From a virus: a stretch of 63,549 bases of DNA. The stretch is from the IMG/VR virus record IMGVR_UViG_3300023501_000009, positions 1 to 63,549 of that record; one strand, written 5' to 3'. Within the stretch, counting starts at the first letter, position 1; each line of letters starts with the position of its first letter. This document shows positions 31,384 to 43,700 of the stretch, one piece after another. The position numbers and the translations under genes are program-made. The notes under the pieces were generated by a model. The model worked only from the letters and a program-made list of their open reading frames with translations, ran no database searches and was not told where the DNA came from.

Positions 31384-34300
31384 ATGGCGATAAACGAACG
31401 ACAAGTAGGGCTTTTAGCCGCAGAAGACTGGAAAAAAGTCTATCAAAGTTTCAGGGAGGCAGACTTCCAGAGTTACGATTTCTCGACTCTGCGAAAGTCT
31501 ATGATTGACTATCTACAACTTTACTATCCTGAAGACTTCAATGATTTTACTGAATCAAGTGAGTACATCGCTCTAATAGATTTAATTGCATACATGGGAC
31601 AAAGTCTAGCATTTAGAGCAGACTTAAACTCCCGTGAAAACTTTATTGATACTGCTGAGCGCAGAGACAGTATTCTGCGACTAGCACGGCTAGTTAGCTA
31701 TAACCCTAAGCGCAGTATACCAGGCAGCGGATTCCTGAAATTTCAGGCTCTAAGTACTACAGAAACTCTCAGAGATGGCACTGGAAAAAATATCAGCAAC
31801 ACAGTAATTAACTGGAACGATACTTCTAACCCAGACTGGGAAGAACAATGGAACAGTATTTTAAATTCCGCAATGATTACTGGACAAAAGGTAGGCAAAG
31901 CTGGTAACAGTCAGACGCTGAACAAAGTTAAAACACAGGAGTACACGTTACAGATAGATAACGCATCTCTCAGTGTGTTTCCGTTTCAGAAGACAATAGA
32001 CGGCACTAAAACAAATTTTGAGTTGGTGAGTCCTACCACACTTAACCAGCAATATGTATACGAAGAAAATGTAGCACCTGACGGCACATTCCAGGTTCTC
32101 TACAAGAACGATAACCTAGGCAATGCCAGTAACACAACAGGTTACTTCTTCTACTTTAAACAAGGTTCATTAAACAGCATTGACTTAAACTTTGAAGAAA
32201 GTTTATCTAATAGAGTTGCAAATATTAATATTAACAACATAAACAACACTGATGTTTGGTTGTATAGTCTAGACGACAACAACAATGAGGTAGATTTGTG
32301 GTCAGCAGTGCCCAGTGTTGCTAGTGCTAACGTAATTTACAACTCTGACACATCAGCAAGTCGCAATGCCTATCAGGTTACTACAAGACAGAATGACCAA
32401 ACAAACTTGGTATTTGGTGATGGTGCATTTGCTAATATTCCTCAGGGAAAATTCAGATTATACTATCGTGTGTCAAACGGACTAACATATCAGATCACAC
32501 CTAACGATCTGCAAGCCATCAGTTTTAATATTGCATATCTAAGCAAATTAAACAGAATTGAGACGTTGTCGGTAACTGCCAGTTTACAGTATACTGTGAC
32601 AAATGCTACCGCAAGAGAAACTGCTGATGACATTAGACTTAAAGCACCACAACAGTATTACACACAGAACAGAATGGTTAATGGAGAGGATTATAACATA
32701 TTCCCATTTACCAGTTTTAGTGACCTAGTTAAAGTTAAAGCAGTTAACAGAACATCATCAGGCATAAGCAGGTTTTTAGATGTTGCAGACACTTCTGGCA
32801 GATACAGCAGTACAAATATATTCTGCGAAGACGGGCTACTCTATAGAAAAGAAGCAAATAAGACTTTTGCATTTGACTTTGTTACAGTAGCAGATATTCA
32901 GAACACATTTAACAATCAGGTTAATCCAGCTCTTGCTGAACGAGAAACTTTACATTTTTACTACGACAAATTTAATAGATATACTGTGGCAAGTCTCAGT
33001 TGGCAACAAAGCACAGTTGCTACCAACGCAAGTACAGGTTATTTTGTAAATGCCGCAGGTGACTCACAGAACATAGGTAGTTATGTTGGTGACAACAGAA
33101 AGTATCTTACTGAAAACAGTCTTGTTAAGTTTGATGCACCAAGTGGCAAATATTTTACAGCGGGCAACTTGTTAAAAACAGGATCACCGACACTGCCAGG
33201 AGATAGAACAACAATATGGGGATCGATCTCAGACGTAGTTACTGATGGCACCAACGGAGGCCTAGGTAACCTAGAGAACGGCAATGGTCCTGTAACATTA
33301 AATGACATTGTGCCTACAGGCGCAGAAATGTCACAGATTATCCCAACATATTCTAATACTCCAAGTGCTACAGTGCAAACCGCAATGATAGCACTGATAA
33401 AAGTTTACGATGAGTTTGGACTAGGGTATGAACAAGGCACACGCACGTGGTATATTATTGCAGATGCCGATTTAGACCTAGTAAACGATTTTAGTCTAAC
33501 AAATGCCAAGAACACAACAAGCGCCAGTTTAGATGCTAGTTGGTTAATGCATTTTAAGGCAACTAATCAGGTGTACACATCAACTTATAGAAACTTAGAA
33601 TACCTTTATGAGTCAGAAGGCGAGACAAACTTTTACGTTGATGACAACGTAAAAATATATGATCCTAGACAAGGTAGAATTATTCGAGATAACATCAAGG
33701 TACTAAAGACAAACTCTCAACCAGACTCCAGTGACTCGTTTACTATAGATACTAGCCTACAAGTATATAAATCTGTTCTTGAGGCTGATGGTTACATAAA
33801 CACAAAGAGAGTTCGGATAAGTTTTACTGACAGAGATGATGATGGTATTGCTGATGATCCAGACTTTTTTGAAACGCTGGTGTCACCAGATACAAATCCT
33901 AACAATAAGTTAGTATTCTTTAAGCCATCAACTGATCAGTACAGCTTTAACGATGTTACTCCTTTAACCACAGGAACTGTAAGCACTGAGTTTACTGCCT
34001 TAGATGAATTAGAGGCAAACAAGAATGATTACCCTACCGGGCAAATATTCTTTACAACTACTACAAAGTTATTCTATCAGGCCAGTCTAGTTAATAATGT
34101 CAAGGTAGTTAATAGTCTGTCAGGATACCTGTATTATACAGGTAGACAAGGATTCTACTTCCAGTACAGACACAATGCACCAGGATACAAGCGTATTGAT
34201 CCTAATCCAAGTAATATTATTGATTTATTTTTACTCACAAACGACCACAACGATAACTTTAGACTGTGGGCTAGAGACACCACAGCAAGGATAGTTCAGC

Positions 34301-34761
34301 CAACAAGGCCTACATCTGAAAGCCTGAGACTAAATTACGCAACTTTAGAGAACTTTAAAAGTATATCAGACACAATTATCTATAACAGTGCTAAATTTAA
34401 ACCACTGTTTGGAATAAAGGCAGATAACGGGTTAAGAGCAACATTTAAGGTTGTAAAAAACCCTAACGTAAATATCAGCGACAGTGAAATAAGAGTACAG
34501 GTTGTTACAGCTTTAGATGAATATTTTGCGTTGGAGAACTGGGACTTTGGAGAGTCATTCTACTTTAGTGAGCTTAGTGCTTATCTACATGCAGAACTAG
34601 TACCCAATGTAGCAAGCATTGTGATTGTACCGGACAACAGCAATTACGGAAATTTACAGCAGATCTCATGTAATGCAGATGAGATTTTTATAAGCGTGGC
34701 AACAGTTGATCAGGTAGCAATTGTGCCAAGTTTAACAGCATCCAATTTAAAGTTAGGTTAA
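31384..34761 (+). CDS. 6: Baseplate wedge protein gp6
   Basis: 1125 residues, nearly twice T4 gp6 (660). The N-terminal gp6/gpJ-like domain is clear: YYPEDFNDFTESSEYIALID, LIAYMGQSLAFRADLNSREN, FIDTAERRDSILRLARLVSY, NPKRSIPGSG. Residues 425-440 have KAPQQYYTQNRMVNGEDYNI. The C-terminal part ends with ETxx-like FKVVKNPNVNISDSEIRVQV...ALENWDFGESFYFSELSAYL, typical of gp6 dimerisation domains. Lineage-specific insertions lie in the middle. gp6 with gp7 and gp53 builds the wedge ring. Confidence 0.92.
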   Translation: MAINERQVGLLAAEDWKKVYQSFREADFQSYDFSTLRKSMIDYLQLYYPEDFNDFTESSEYIALIDLIAYMGQSLAFRADLNSRENFIDTAERRDSILRLARLVSYNPKRSIPGSGFLKFQALSTTETLRDGTGKNISNTVINWNDTSNPDWEEQWNSILNSAMITGQKVGKAGNSQTLNKVKTQEYTLQIDNASLSVFPFQKTIDGTKTNFELVSPTTLNQQYVYEENVAPDGTFQVLYKNDNLGNASNTTGYFFYFKQGSLNSIDLNFEESLSNRVANININNINNTDVWLYSLDDNNNEVDLWSAVPSVASANVIYNSDTSASRNAYQVTTRQNDQTNLVFGDGAFANIPQGKFRLYYRVSNGLTYQITPNDLQAISFNIAYLSKLNRIETLSVTASLQYTVTNATARETADDIRLKAPQQYYTQNRMVNGEDYNIFPFTSFSDLVKVKAVNRTSSGISRFLDVADTSGRYSSTNIFCEDGLLYRKEANKTFAFDFVTVADIQNTFNNQVNPALAERETLHFYYDKFNRYTVASLSWQQSTVATNASTGYFVNAAGDSQNIGSYVGDNRKYLTENSLVKFDAPSGKYFTAGNLLKTGSPTLPGDRTTIWGSISDVVTDGTNGGLGNLENGNGPVTLNDIVPTGAEMSQIIPTYSNTPSATVQTAMIALIKVYDEFGLGYEQGTRTWYIIADADLDLVNDFSLTNAKNTTSASLDASWLMHFKATNQVYTSTYRNLEYLYESEGETNFYVDDNVKIYDPRQGRIIRDNIKVLKTNSQPDSSDSFTIDTSLQVYKSVLEADGYINTKRVRISFTDRDDDGIADDPDFFETLVSPDTNPNNKLVFFKPSTDQYSFNDVTPLTTGTVSTEFTALDELEANKNDYPTGQIFFTTTTKLFYQASLVNNVKVVNSLSGYLYYTGRQGFYFQYRHNAPGYKRIDPNPSNIIDLFLLTNDHNDNFRLWARDTTARIVQPTRPTSESLRLNYATLENFKSISDTIIYNSAKFKPLFGIKADNGLRATFKVVKNPNVNISDSEIRVQVVTALDEYFALENWDFGESFYFSELSAYLHAELVPNVASIVIVPDNSNYGNLQQISCNADEIFISVATVDQVAIVPSLTASNLKLG

Positions 34762-34764
34762 TAC

Positions 34765-37700
34765 ATGGCAGTTAGAACATTAGATCTTTTACCAGCAGTA
34801 TTTAGAACTAGCAAGAATCAAAAGTTTTTAAATGCCACACTGGAACAGGCAACGTCAGAAACCGATCTTGCGAGAGTCAATGGTTTTGTGGGTCGAAAAT
34901 TTACTCCTACGTTTCGGTCAACGGATAACTATCTACCTGAACCAACAACGGACAGAGAAAATTATCAGTTCGAACCTAGTACAGTTGTAAAAAATGATCA
35001 GGGCGAAGTAATCTTTGTTAATACGTACATTGATTTATTACAGGGCATAGGCTTCCACGGTGGCCTAACTAACAACCATGATAGATTATTTTCTGCAGAA
35101 GCATATACATTTACCGGAGAAATAGACTTAGACAAGTTTGTAAACTTCTCTCAGTATTACTGGTTACCAAGTGGTCCAGATAGTGTAGACATCCGTACAA
35201 CGAGTGTTGCTACTAGCGAAACCTATAGGATAACTCGTAGTCCACATTTAAGTGAATATTCTTTTGCTGATTCAGGTGATGTAGCTACCTCTATCGGTAT
35301 AGGTGGTACCCCAACAATATATCTTGCAAGAGGCGGTAGTTACACTTTTAATGTGTCTCAGACTGGTATTCCTTTCTGGATACAGTCTGAAATAGGCACG
35401 ACAGGAGTTAGAGTAGCCCAGAGTAACATAAGCTCACGTGAGGTATTAGGCGTAGGAAATAACGGAGACGACTTTGGTAGTATCACATTTAATGTGCCGC
35501 TTAAAGACTCTCAGAATTTCTACCTAAACATGACAACGCTTCAGGAAGTGGATCTTGCTACTGACTTAGATTTTAATAAGGTACACAACCAGTTACTCAG
35601 CACAGTATTGGCAACATATGGTGGCATAGACGGTCAACGAAGTTTAGATGCCAAGACTGTAATTTTCTCCAGTCAAGATGGTTGGTTATTTGGTGGAGTA
35701 TTTGACAAAGATGGTGAAAACTACGATGCTAACCTGTACGATGCAGGTTACGAACCAACAGATGCTCAGAAGTGGGGTATATGGCGTGTAAAATATATGG
35801 GAAATGTAAGCGACCCTATAGTTACGCTAGTCCCTCTCAGAGAGATTCTAACTAACAATAAAGTGTTAGTTAGAGAAGGCTTAGAATACGGAAACAAGGA
35901 ATTTTATAAAGCGAATTCAGGTTACCTAGAGGAAGTACCTATAATAACAGCAATACTTGACACACTATATTATCAGGACGGGGTTGATGGAGAACGTTAC
36001 GGTACTATAAAACTTGTGGAACCCACAGCAATTGCCAATATTAATGTTGATGCTGACATATTAGGCAAAACAGTATATACGTCTGCAAGCGGCGTCGTCT
36101 TCACTAACGGTCTTAAAGTAAGGTTTGATTCAGGGGTAATACCCGTAGCATATCAAAACAAATTATATTACGTTGAAGGTGTAGGCAGTGGTATTACACT
36201 TACAGACGTAGGAACTCTTGTTACTCCAGAAACCTATACAGTTGATGAGAGCGTGGGCTTCGATTTAGAACTATACGATTCTACCGGTTACGAAGCAACG
36301 GCAAACGCACCCACATCACAGGATTATATTGTATCACAACGAGATAGTTTAGATGGCAATGCCTGGGCACGTGGAAATAGATGGTTCCACATTGATGCTA
36401 TTAATGCAACTGCCACATACAATAACTTTACGCCTACAATAGATCAGACAAAACGTGGCAAGAGACCTATTATCGAGTTTAATCCAAATTTAGAGATGTA
36501 CAACTTTGGTAAGGTTGCAAAGGCTCCTGTAGACATAATTGACACTTCAACATTAGATGCATTTACACTGGTAGAAGGTTCTGCAAGTTATGTGTCAGAT
36601 GGTATTGACCTTGCAGGTGGACAGCGCATAGTATTTGCGGCTGATAGTGACGATGACGTTCGTAATAAGGTTTATGAAGTTTTAATTATCGATCCACAAA
36701 ACGATGGGTCGTTACAGATTCATTTAACTCCTACAGTCGATACTGCTGTACAAGCATATGAAACTGTGGTGGTAAAACTAGGAACACAGAACCAAGGTAA
36801 GCAGTTTTGGTTCAATGGAACAAACTGGATTTCAGGACAACAAAAAACATCAACAAATGTTGAACCTCTTTTTAATATATACGATTCAGCTGGTAATAGT
36901 TTTTCAGATACAACAGCATATCCTGGAACAGACTTTAAAGGCACAAAGATTTTCTCCTACAGACGTGGTACAGGTACTTTAGATCAGTACTTGGGGTTCC
37001 CACTAAGTTACAGGAATTTCCAGAGTGTTGGTGATATTTTATACGATAACAACTTTGCATCAGATAATTTTAGAACTACTGCGAGTAGTACTAATGCGGT
37101 TAATAACGGATTTCTCCACAGTAACAGTAGTCTGACAGCTTTTACCTCTAAGAACACTTGGGAAAAGACATTATCCGATACCAGACAGTTTCAGGTATAC
37201 AGTTATGAGTACAAAGCATCTAACAAGTTCTTGTACCCTGCGACTGAAATTACATCAGTACAACGCCAGACACTTAAAGTGTATGTTGGTAGTGTTTTGT
37301 TAGGTGAAAGTCAATACAGTAAAGTAACTATCAGCAACCAACAATATATTGAGATATCAACCACTGTAGATTTAACTGACAAAACAGTTACAATATTAAC
37401 TCTTGACAATAGCGTACTTGCTAATGCGTATTATCAGATACCGACCAACTTGGATTATAATAGTGTTAATGCTAATTTTAACAATGTTACGTTAGGACAA
37501 CTGCGTAACCACTTCCAAACAAGTTTTGAAAATACGCTGAATGTTTCCGGAGTGTTTCCTGGAAGAAATAACTCCAGAGATATTAACGCTAAACAAAGTC
37601 AGGGAAGTATACTACAACACACATCTGGGCTACCTTACGCAATGTTGTTTACTGGTGATAAACAGACAAACTTCTTTGACAGTTTAGATCTTGCCGCTAG

Positions 37701-40700
37701 GGAATACTCTAACTTTAAAAATAAGTTTATTGAGGCGTCATTTACGCTGTCAGGTTTAGAACAACTATCCACTGACAAAGCGGTAGATGCCATAATAACA
37801 AGTATTAACGAAGCAAAAACAGACACATTCCCTTGGTACTACTCAGATATGATTCCTGCTGGAAGCACGTACACAGAGTTTACAGAAACCTGGCGGGCTG
37901 GCAACAGTAAGTCCATAAGGACAACATACACTAATAAAATGGATACTCCTAGTCAGGTGTCTGTGCTGGTGTTTAATGGTACCACACAACTATTAAGATA
38001 TAAGGACTATAACATAAGCAGTGATGGATTGTTTGTTGAATTTACCGCAGACTATACTCCTGCTCATAATGATGTTATAACAATTAGAGAGTACACCAGC
38101 ACTAACGGAAGTTTTGTTCCTGAAACACCCACCAAGATGGGAATGTATCCTAGTTATCAGCCTAGATTACTGACAGATAGTACATACAGAACAACAACTA
38201 CATTTGTTATTGGACATGACGGTAGTTACACCCCTAGCTTTGGTGACTCAAGAGACGACCTACTGCTAGAATTAGAAAAAAGAATATACAACAACATAAA
38301 AGTAAGATACCAAAAGTCTAGACTAGACTTACATGATGTGTTCCCAGGACAATTTAGAACAACTGAGTACTCAAGAGCAGAATGCGTAGGGATCTTGGGA
38401 CAGGAGTTTTCTAGGTGGGCAGGCAATAATGTAATTGATTTTGCTAACCAGGACTTCTTTAACAACTCTGATCCTTTTACTTACAACTGGAGTCAAAGTT
38501 CTAGTGCGGTAGACGGTGTGTTATTGCCAGGTTTCTGGCGTGGTGTTTATAGGCACTATTACGATACTGATACTCCTCACTTGACTCCCTGGGAGTGCCT
38601 GGGTCTTGCAGAAGAGCCAAGTTGGTGGGCTGCCGCATACGGTACCGCACCTTTCTCTTCAGGTAACCTAGTACTCTGGGACGACTTAGAAACAGGATAT
38701 ATTAAAGAACCAGGTAATACTCGAATCGATACTCGCTATGCACGACCTGGAGTAACAAAATTTATTCCTGTAAATGTTTACGGTGAATTAAAAGCACCTA
38801 ACGAGTTTTTAATTAGAAGTTTTAACGGTACATATATACAAAAAACATTTGTAGCGGGAGACGAGGCGCCTGCTGAAACTGCCTGGATCAAGAGCAGTCA
38901 ATATCCGTTTGCTGTACAAAAGCTATTAGCTTTGGTAAAACCAGCAAAGTACTTTGGACTTAATGCCAGGGTTAGTGGATTTACAGTTAATAGTAATTTA
39001 GGACAATACGTTTTAAGTTCTACGAACAACAGATTAACAAAATCAGATATTACAATTAATGGTGCTCTTGTTGGTAGCGTCCGGCAGTTTACTGCTGGCT
39101 ATGTAAACTGGATTTCAGACAGGATAAGATCCTTGGGCGTTGACCCAGCAGTAACTCTACGTAACAAGTTAGACAACCTTTATATACAACTAGCAAGTAA
39201 ATTAGGAGGCTTTACTGATAAGACCTACCTTAAAGTGTTAGCGGAACAGAATAGTCCTACAAGTACAACTGATTCTGTGTTTATTCCTGACACAGACTAT
39301 GAGTTGTTCCTTCAGAAGTCTAGTGCTATTGAGCGTTTAAGTTATAGTGCTGTGATTGTAGAGAAAACAGCAAAAGGATACAAAGTTGATGGGTACGATA
39401 CAGATAACCCTTACTTTAGAATAGTACCTCACAGGAAAGAATCAAAGTCAGGCGGCACACTTAATATTTTTGGTGCTAGTGTTGCATTAAACGACGAGTT
39501 TCTCCCTGTGTCAGAATCTGTGCCTTACGGTACAGAGTTTACATCACAACAAGCAGTAATAGACTTTCTGTTAGGATATGGTAGATATCTAACAGCGCAG
39601 GGATTTGTTTTCCAGGCAAGAATAGGAACTTTAGGTGAGACTAAAACCTGGTTAATGAGTGCGAAAGAGTTCTTAGTCTGGGCACAGCAGGGCTGGGCAT
39701 CTGGCAACCTTTTAGTATTAAGTCCAGTGTTTGATCAACTTGAGTTAGTTCTTGATAATGCTACTATAGACAACATATCAGGTGCGTATAGAAGTAGCAG
39801 AATCTTAGATCAGAACTACAACACGATTGGTAGCAAAGAATTAGAGATAGATAGAATAGGCAACAGTGCATCAATAAAAACAGCCAATAATAAAACTATT
39901 GGACTCGCTGTCTTAGAAACTATACAGTACGAACACACTTTTGTCCCTAACAATATTACTGTGTTTAATGATGTTATCTATCAGCCTGAGTTGGGCAATA
40001 GGCAAGGTAGGGTTAAATTAGTTGGATTTAAATCCAACAACTGGAACGGCACAATCTCACCTGGAGGTTTCTTGCTAAACCAGGATAACATTGCATTATG
40101 GCAAACCAATACAGATTATAGAAAAGGCAAGTTAGTTAAGTTTAAACAGAGATATTACCGAGCCCTGGCTAATACCCCAGCAAGCACCACGTTTAAAGAA
40201 GAAAACTGGGTAAAGATAGATTACAATGCTATTAAGAAAGGCTTATTGCCTAACCTAAGTAATACAGCAGCCGCTATTGAGAAATTTTACGATATAGATG
40301 ATATTAATTTAGAAAGCGATGCAGACTTATTCAGTAAAAGTTTAATAGGATATAAAAACAGAGAATATCTTAATGCTCTTGGTATAGACGACACCAGTCA
40401 GGTAAAATTCTACCAGGGATTTATTCAGGAAAAAGGTACTCTAAACTCAATAAATGCATTGGTCAAAGCACGGTTAAACAACTTAAATACCAGTGTTAAC
40501 CTATTTGAAGAGTGGGCATTTAGAACAGGCAGTTACGGAGTATTAGACAAAAATCAAGTTATTGAAATACAAACCTCTGATGCCACATACAGTAACAGCA
40601 ATACCACAGTTAAATTACTAACGGCATCTGATGCCACACCTATAGATATTGTTAGTGTGCCATTTGCAGGAGTGTACAAGCGGCCAGCTAATTATAATGC

Positions 40701-43700
40701 AACTCCTTTCGTGTACAGAGATTTCGACACAGATTTAAACAAAGACATTGCTAAGGCTGGATTTCCTAGACTTGACGACACAGACTGGAAAATATTTGAT
40801 ATAAGATCAGCCACTACGCTGGATCAGAGCGTTGAAAAGTTTGGACTTGGACAAGAGATCTGGGTAGCTAAAGATTACAACGGAAGCTGGAATACTTACA
40901 GAATTACAGAAACAAATACACTAGTTACAAAACTCACAAACATCACAAATAACTTTATGAAGGTTACTTGTAGTTTACCACACACTCTTTCTAAAGATGA
41001 TGTAGTAATAATTAAAGACGTTGATACACGATTCAATGCAATTTATAGAGTCTATAGTGTAATTAATGGTCTAGAGTTCAGTGTTAAATCAACACAGGCT
41101 AGGATGAGTTTGCTAATAGATCCAAACACTGGAGCTCCTGGCAGTGTAGGAAAAACCGGAAACGTATATAAGTTAGTTAGTAACCGTTATGCATACCCCA
41201 GCAGAGTAGCCGCTACAGATCCACTAAACCATTGGAAAGTGGGTGATAAAGTATTTGTAGATGAATATAACAGTGCTGGTGACTGGCAAGTATTAGAAAA
41301 AACAGAACCTTGGAGCAACAATAAGAAATATATAAGAGCAGGATTTGATGCAGATGACTTATTAGGTCAGACTGTACTTATAGGACAAAGTGCTACCTGG
41401 GTTGCAGTAGGTGCACCAGGCAGAGATACTGGTAGAGTACAACTTTACGATATTAACAGCATTAACGATTTAGAACAAGATACGTTACTAGACGCAGAAG
41501 TAGGAGCAGGTGCAGACATTACCCAGTTGTTTGGTAGAAGTCTTGCTACTGGACAACTTAGTTTTAACTATGACGGATCTACAGTAGTTAGTGACGAATA
41601 TCTTGCAGTAGGTGCGCCTGACAGTAACAGCACACGTGGCGGAGTTGTAATTTACAGATACAGAAGCGGCACATGGACAGCGCATCAGTATATTGCACCA
41701 GTTAGTGCAGTTGTTAGTGATGAGTTCGGTAAAGCAGTAGCGATAAGTCAAGACGCAAGTTGGTTATATATTGGTGCACCAGGCGAAGATAAAGTTTATG
41801 CTTACTGTTTAGATACAAAATTAACAGAACAGTCTGTTACAGTAACAGGTGATGGTAGTACCACAGTACATGCATTAGGATTTACTCCTAAGAGCCTGAC
41901 AAGTATTTTTGTACAGGATGCGACAGGTGTTATATACAGACCCACAACAGACTACACAGTTAGTGGCAGTGATATTACTTTTGCAACTGCGCCTAGTGTT
42001 AATGTTACAGTGTCAGAAAACTTTAGTTACAAATATATTGCTACACTTACCGCAAGTGGTGGAGATGCTGGCGATCAGTTTGGTGCTAGTGTTTGGACAA
42101 GCACAGATGGTACACAAACAGTAATCGGCGCTCCTAGTCATGATAACGCAGGAGAGGATAGTGTTATAAATTCAGGCGCCTCTTACGTGTTTGATAGAAC
42201 TGTAGAAGCATTTAAAGGAGACGGTAGTACAACAGCATTTACTACAATACGCTCAATGGATGCAGATGTTAACAAAACAACTGTTAACCGGGTGTTACAG
42301 GATCAGCGCAAAGGCGCTGATGCATATTGGGACTACTCAGTATCAGGAACAACTCTAACATTTAACATTGCGCCGAGCTCAGGTGCAATTATAAAAGTCG
42401 ACACAAATACGTTTATACAAATGCAAAAGATGGCAGAGCAGACTGCTAACACACGTGGTGTGGGTAATAGTTTTGGTAAGACTGTGCTAATTTGTCCTAC
42501 AGACTGTTCGATATACATTGGAAATCCAAGCGACGATCCAAGAGAACTACGTAACTCAGGCAGTGTTGATCGCTATGTTAATCAGGGTCGAGTATACGGC
42601 TTAATAACAAGCACCAAAACTAGCCCCACAGTGACAGCTACTGATAGTATCAGAATAAACGACTTTGAGGTTGCGTTTACAGGCACAACTATAGATTCTG
42701 TTAAGACAGATATTAACAATGCTGGTATTGCAGGTGTATCTGCCAGTGTTACTAGTGGTGTGCTTACAGTTACAAGTACAAGCACTATCGAATTACAAAA
42801 GTTAAAAGTATTACCAGGCGTAGGCACAGGATTAATTGATTTAGGCTTAACAGTATTTTACTACACACAATCAATACTAGCGCCCAAAGGTTCTTCCAAC
42901 AGTAATTTTGGTGACACCATTGCAATAAGTGATGATGCAACCAAGTTGTTTGTCGGTGCTCCTAACTGCACTATGAGAGTTAATGTACAGTTTGATGTTG
43001 ACGCTGTTGATAACAAACCAGATACAACTTTTGATATAGATAGCACAACATTCTTTGATACAAATCCTAACTCTGGCGCAGCCTACGTGTACGAATTTTT
43101 AGGTAATCCTCGCAATCTCGTTACTGATCCTGGACAGTTTGACTTTGTGCAAGAACTAGAAGTTAGTTCTGCAACTGACAACATGGCGGCAGAAGATCGG
43201 TTCGGTGTTAGTATTAGTGTTAGAGGTAATTACGCTGTAGTTGGGGCCGAGCAAGATGACGAGCAAGGCATTGACGCAGGCGCAGTATATGATTTTGATA
43301 GTACAGGTGTTGGTGGTTGGAAAGTACTTAGATCTCGAACTAGTCAGATAGAACCAAGAGTTATTAATAAAGCATATCTCTATAATAGAGTTACTAAAGA
43401 AATATCTACATACTTAGATGTTTATGACCCTGCTAAAGGAAAGTTTATAGGTTTAGCAAGCCAAGAGACAGACTACATTTCTGAAGTAGATCCTGCCACA
43501 TACTCTACCGGTTGGTCAGGTTTTAATAAAGGCAAGTATTGGTGGGACACCAGTACTGTTCGTTATATAGATTACGAACAAGGAGATTACCTCTATAGAT
43601 CAAATAACTGGGGATCTAGTTTTCCTGGCAGTGTCTTTAATGTTTATGAATGGGTAGAAACTGATGTGCTTCCTAGCAACTATGTAAGTGCAGGATACAA

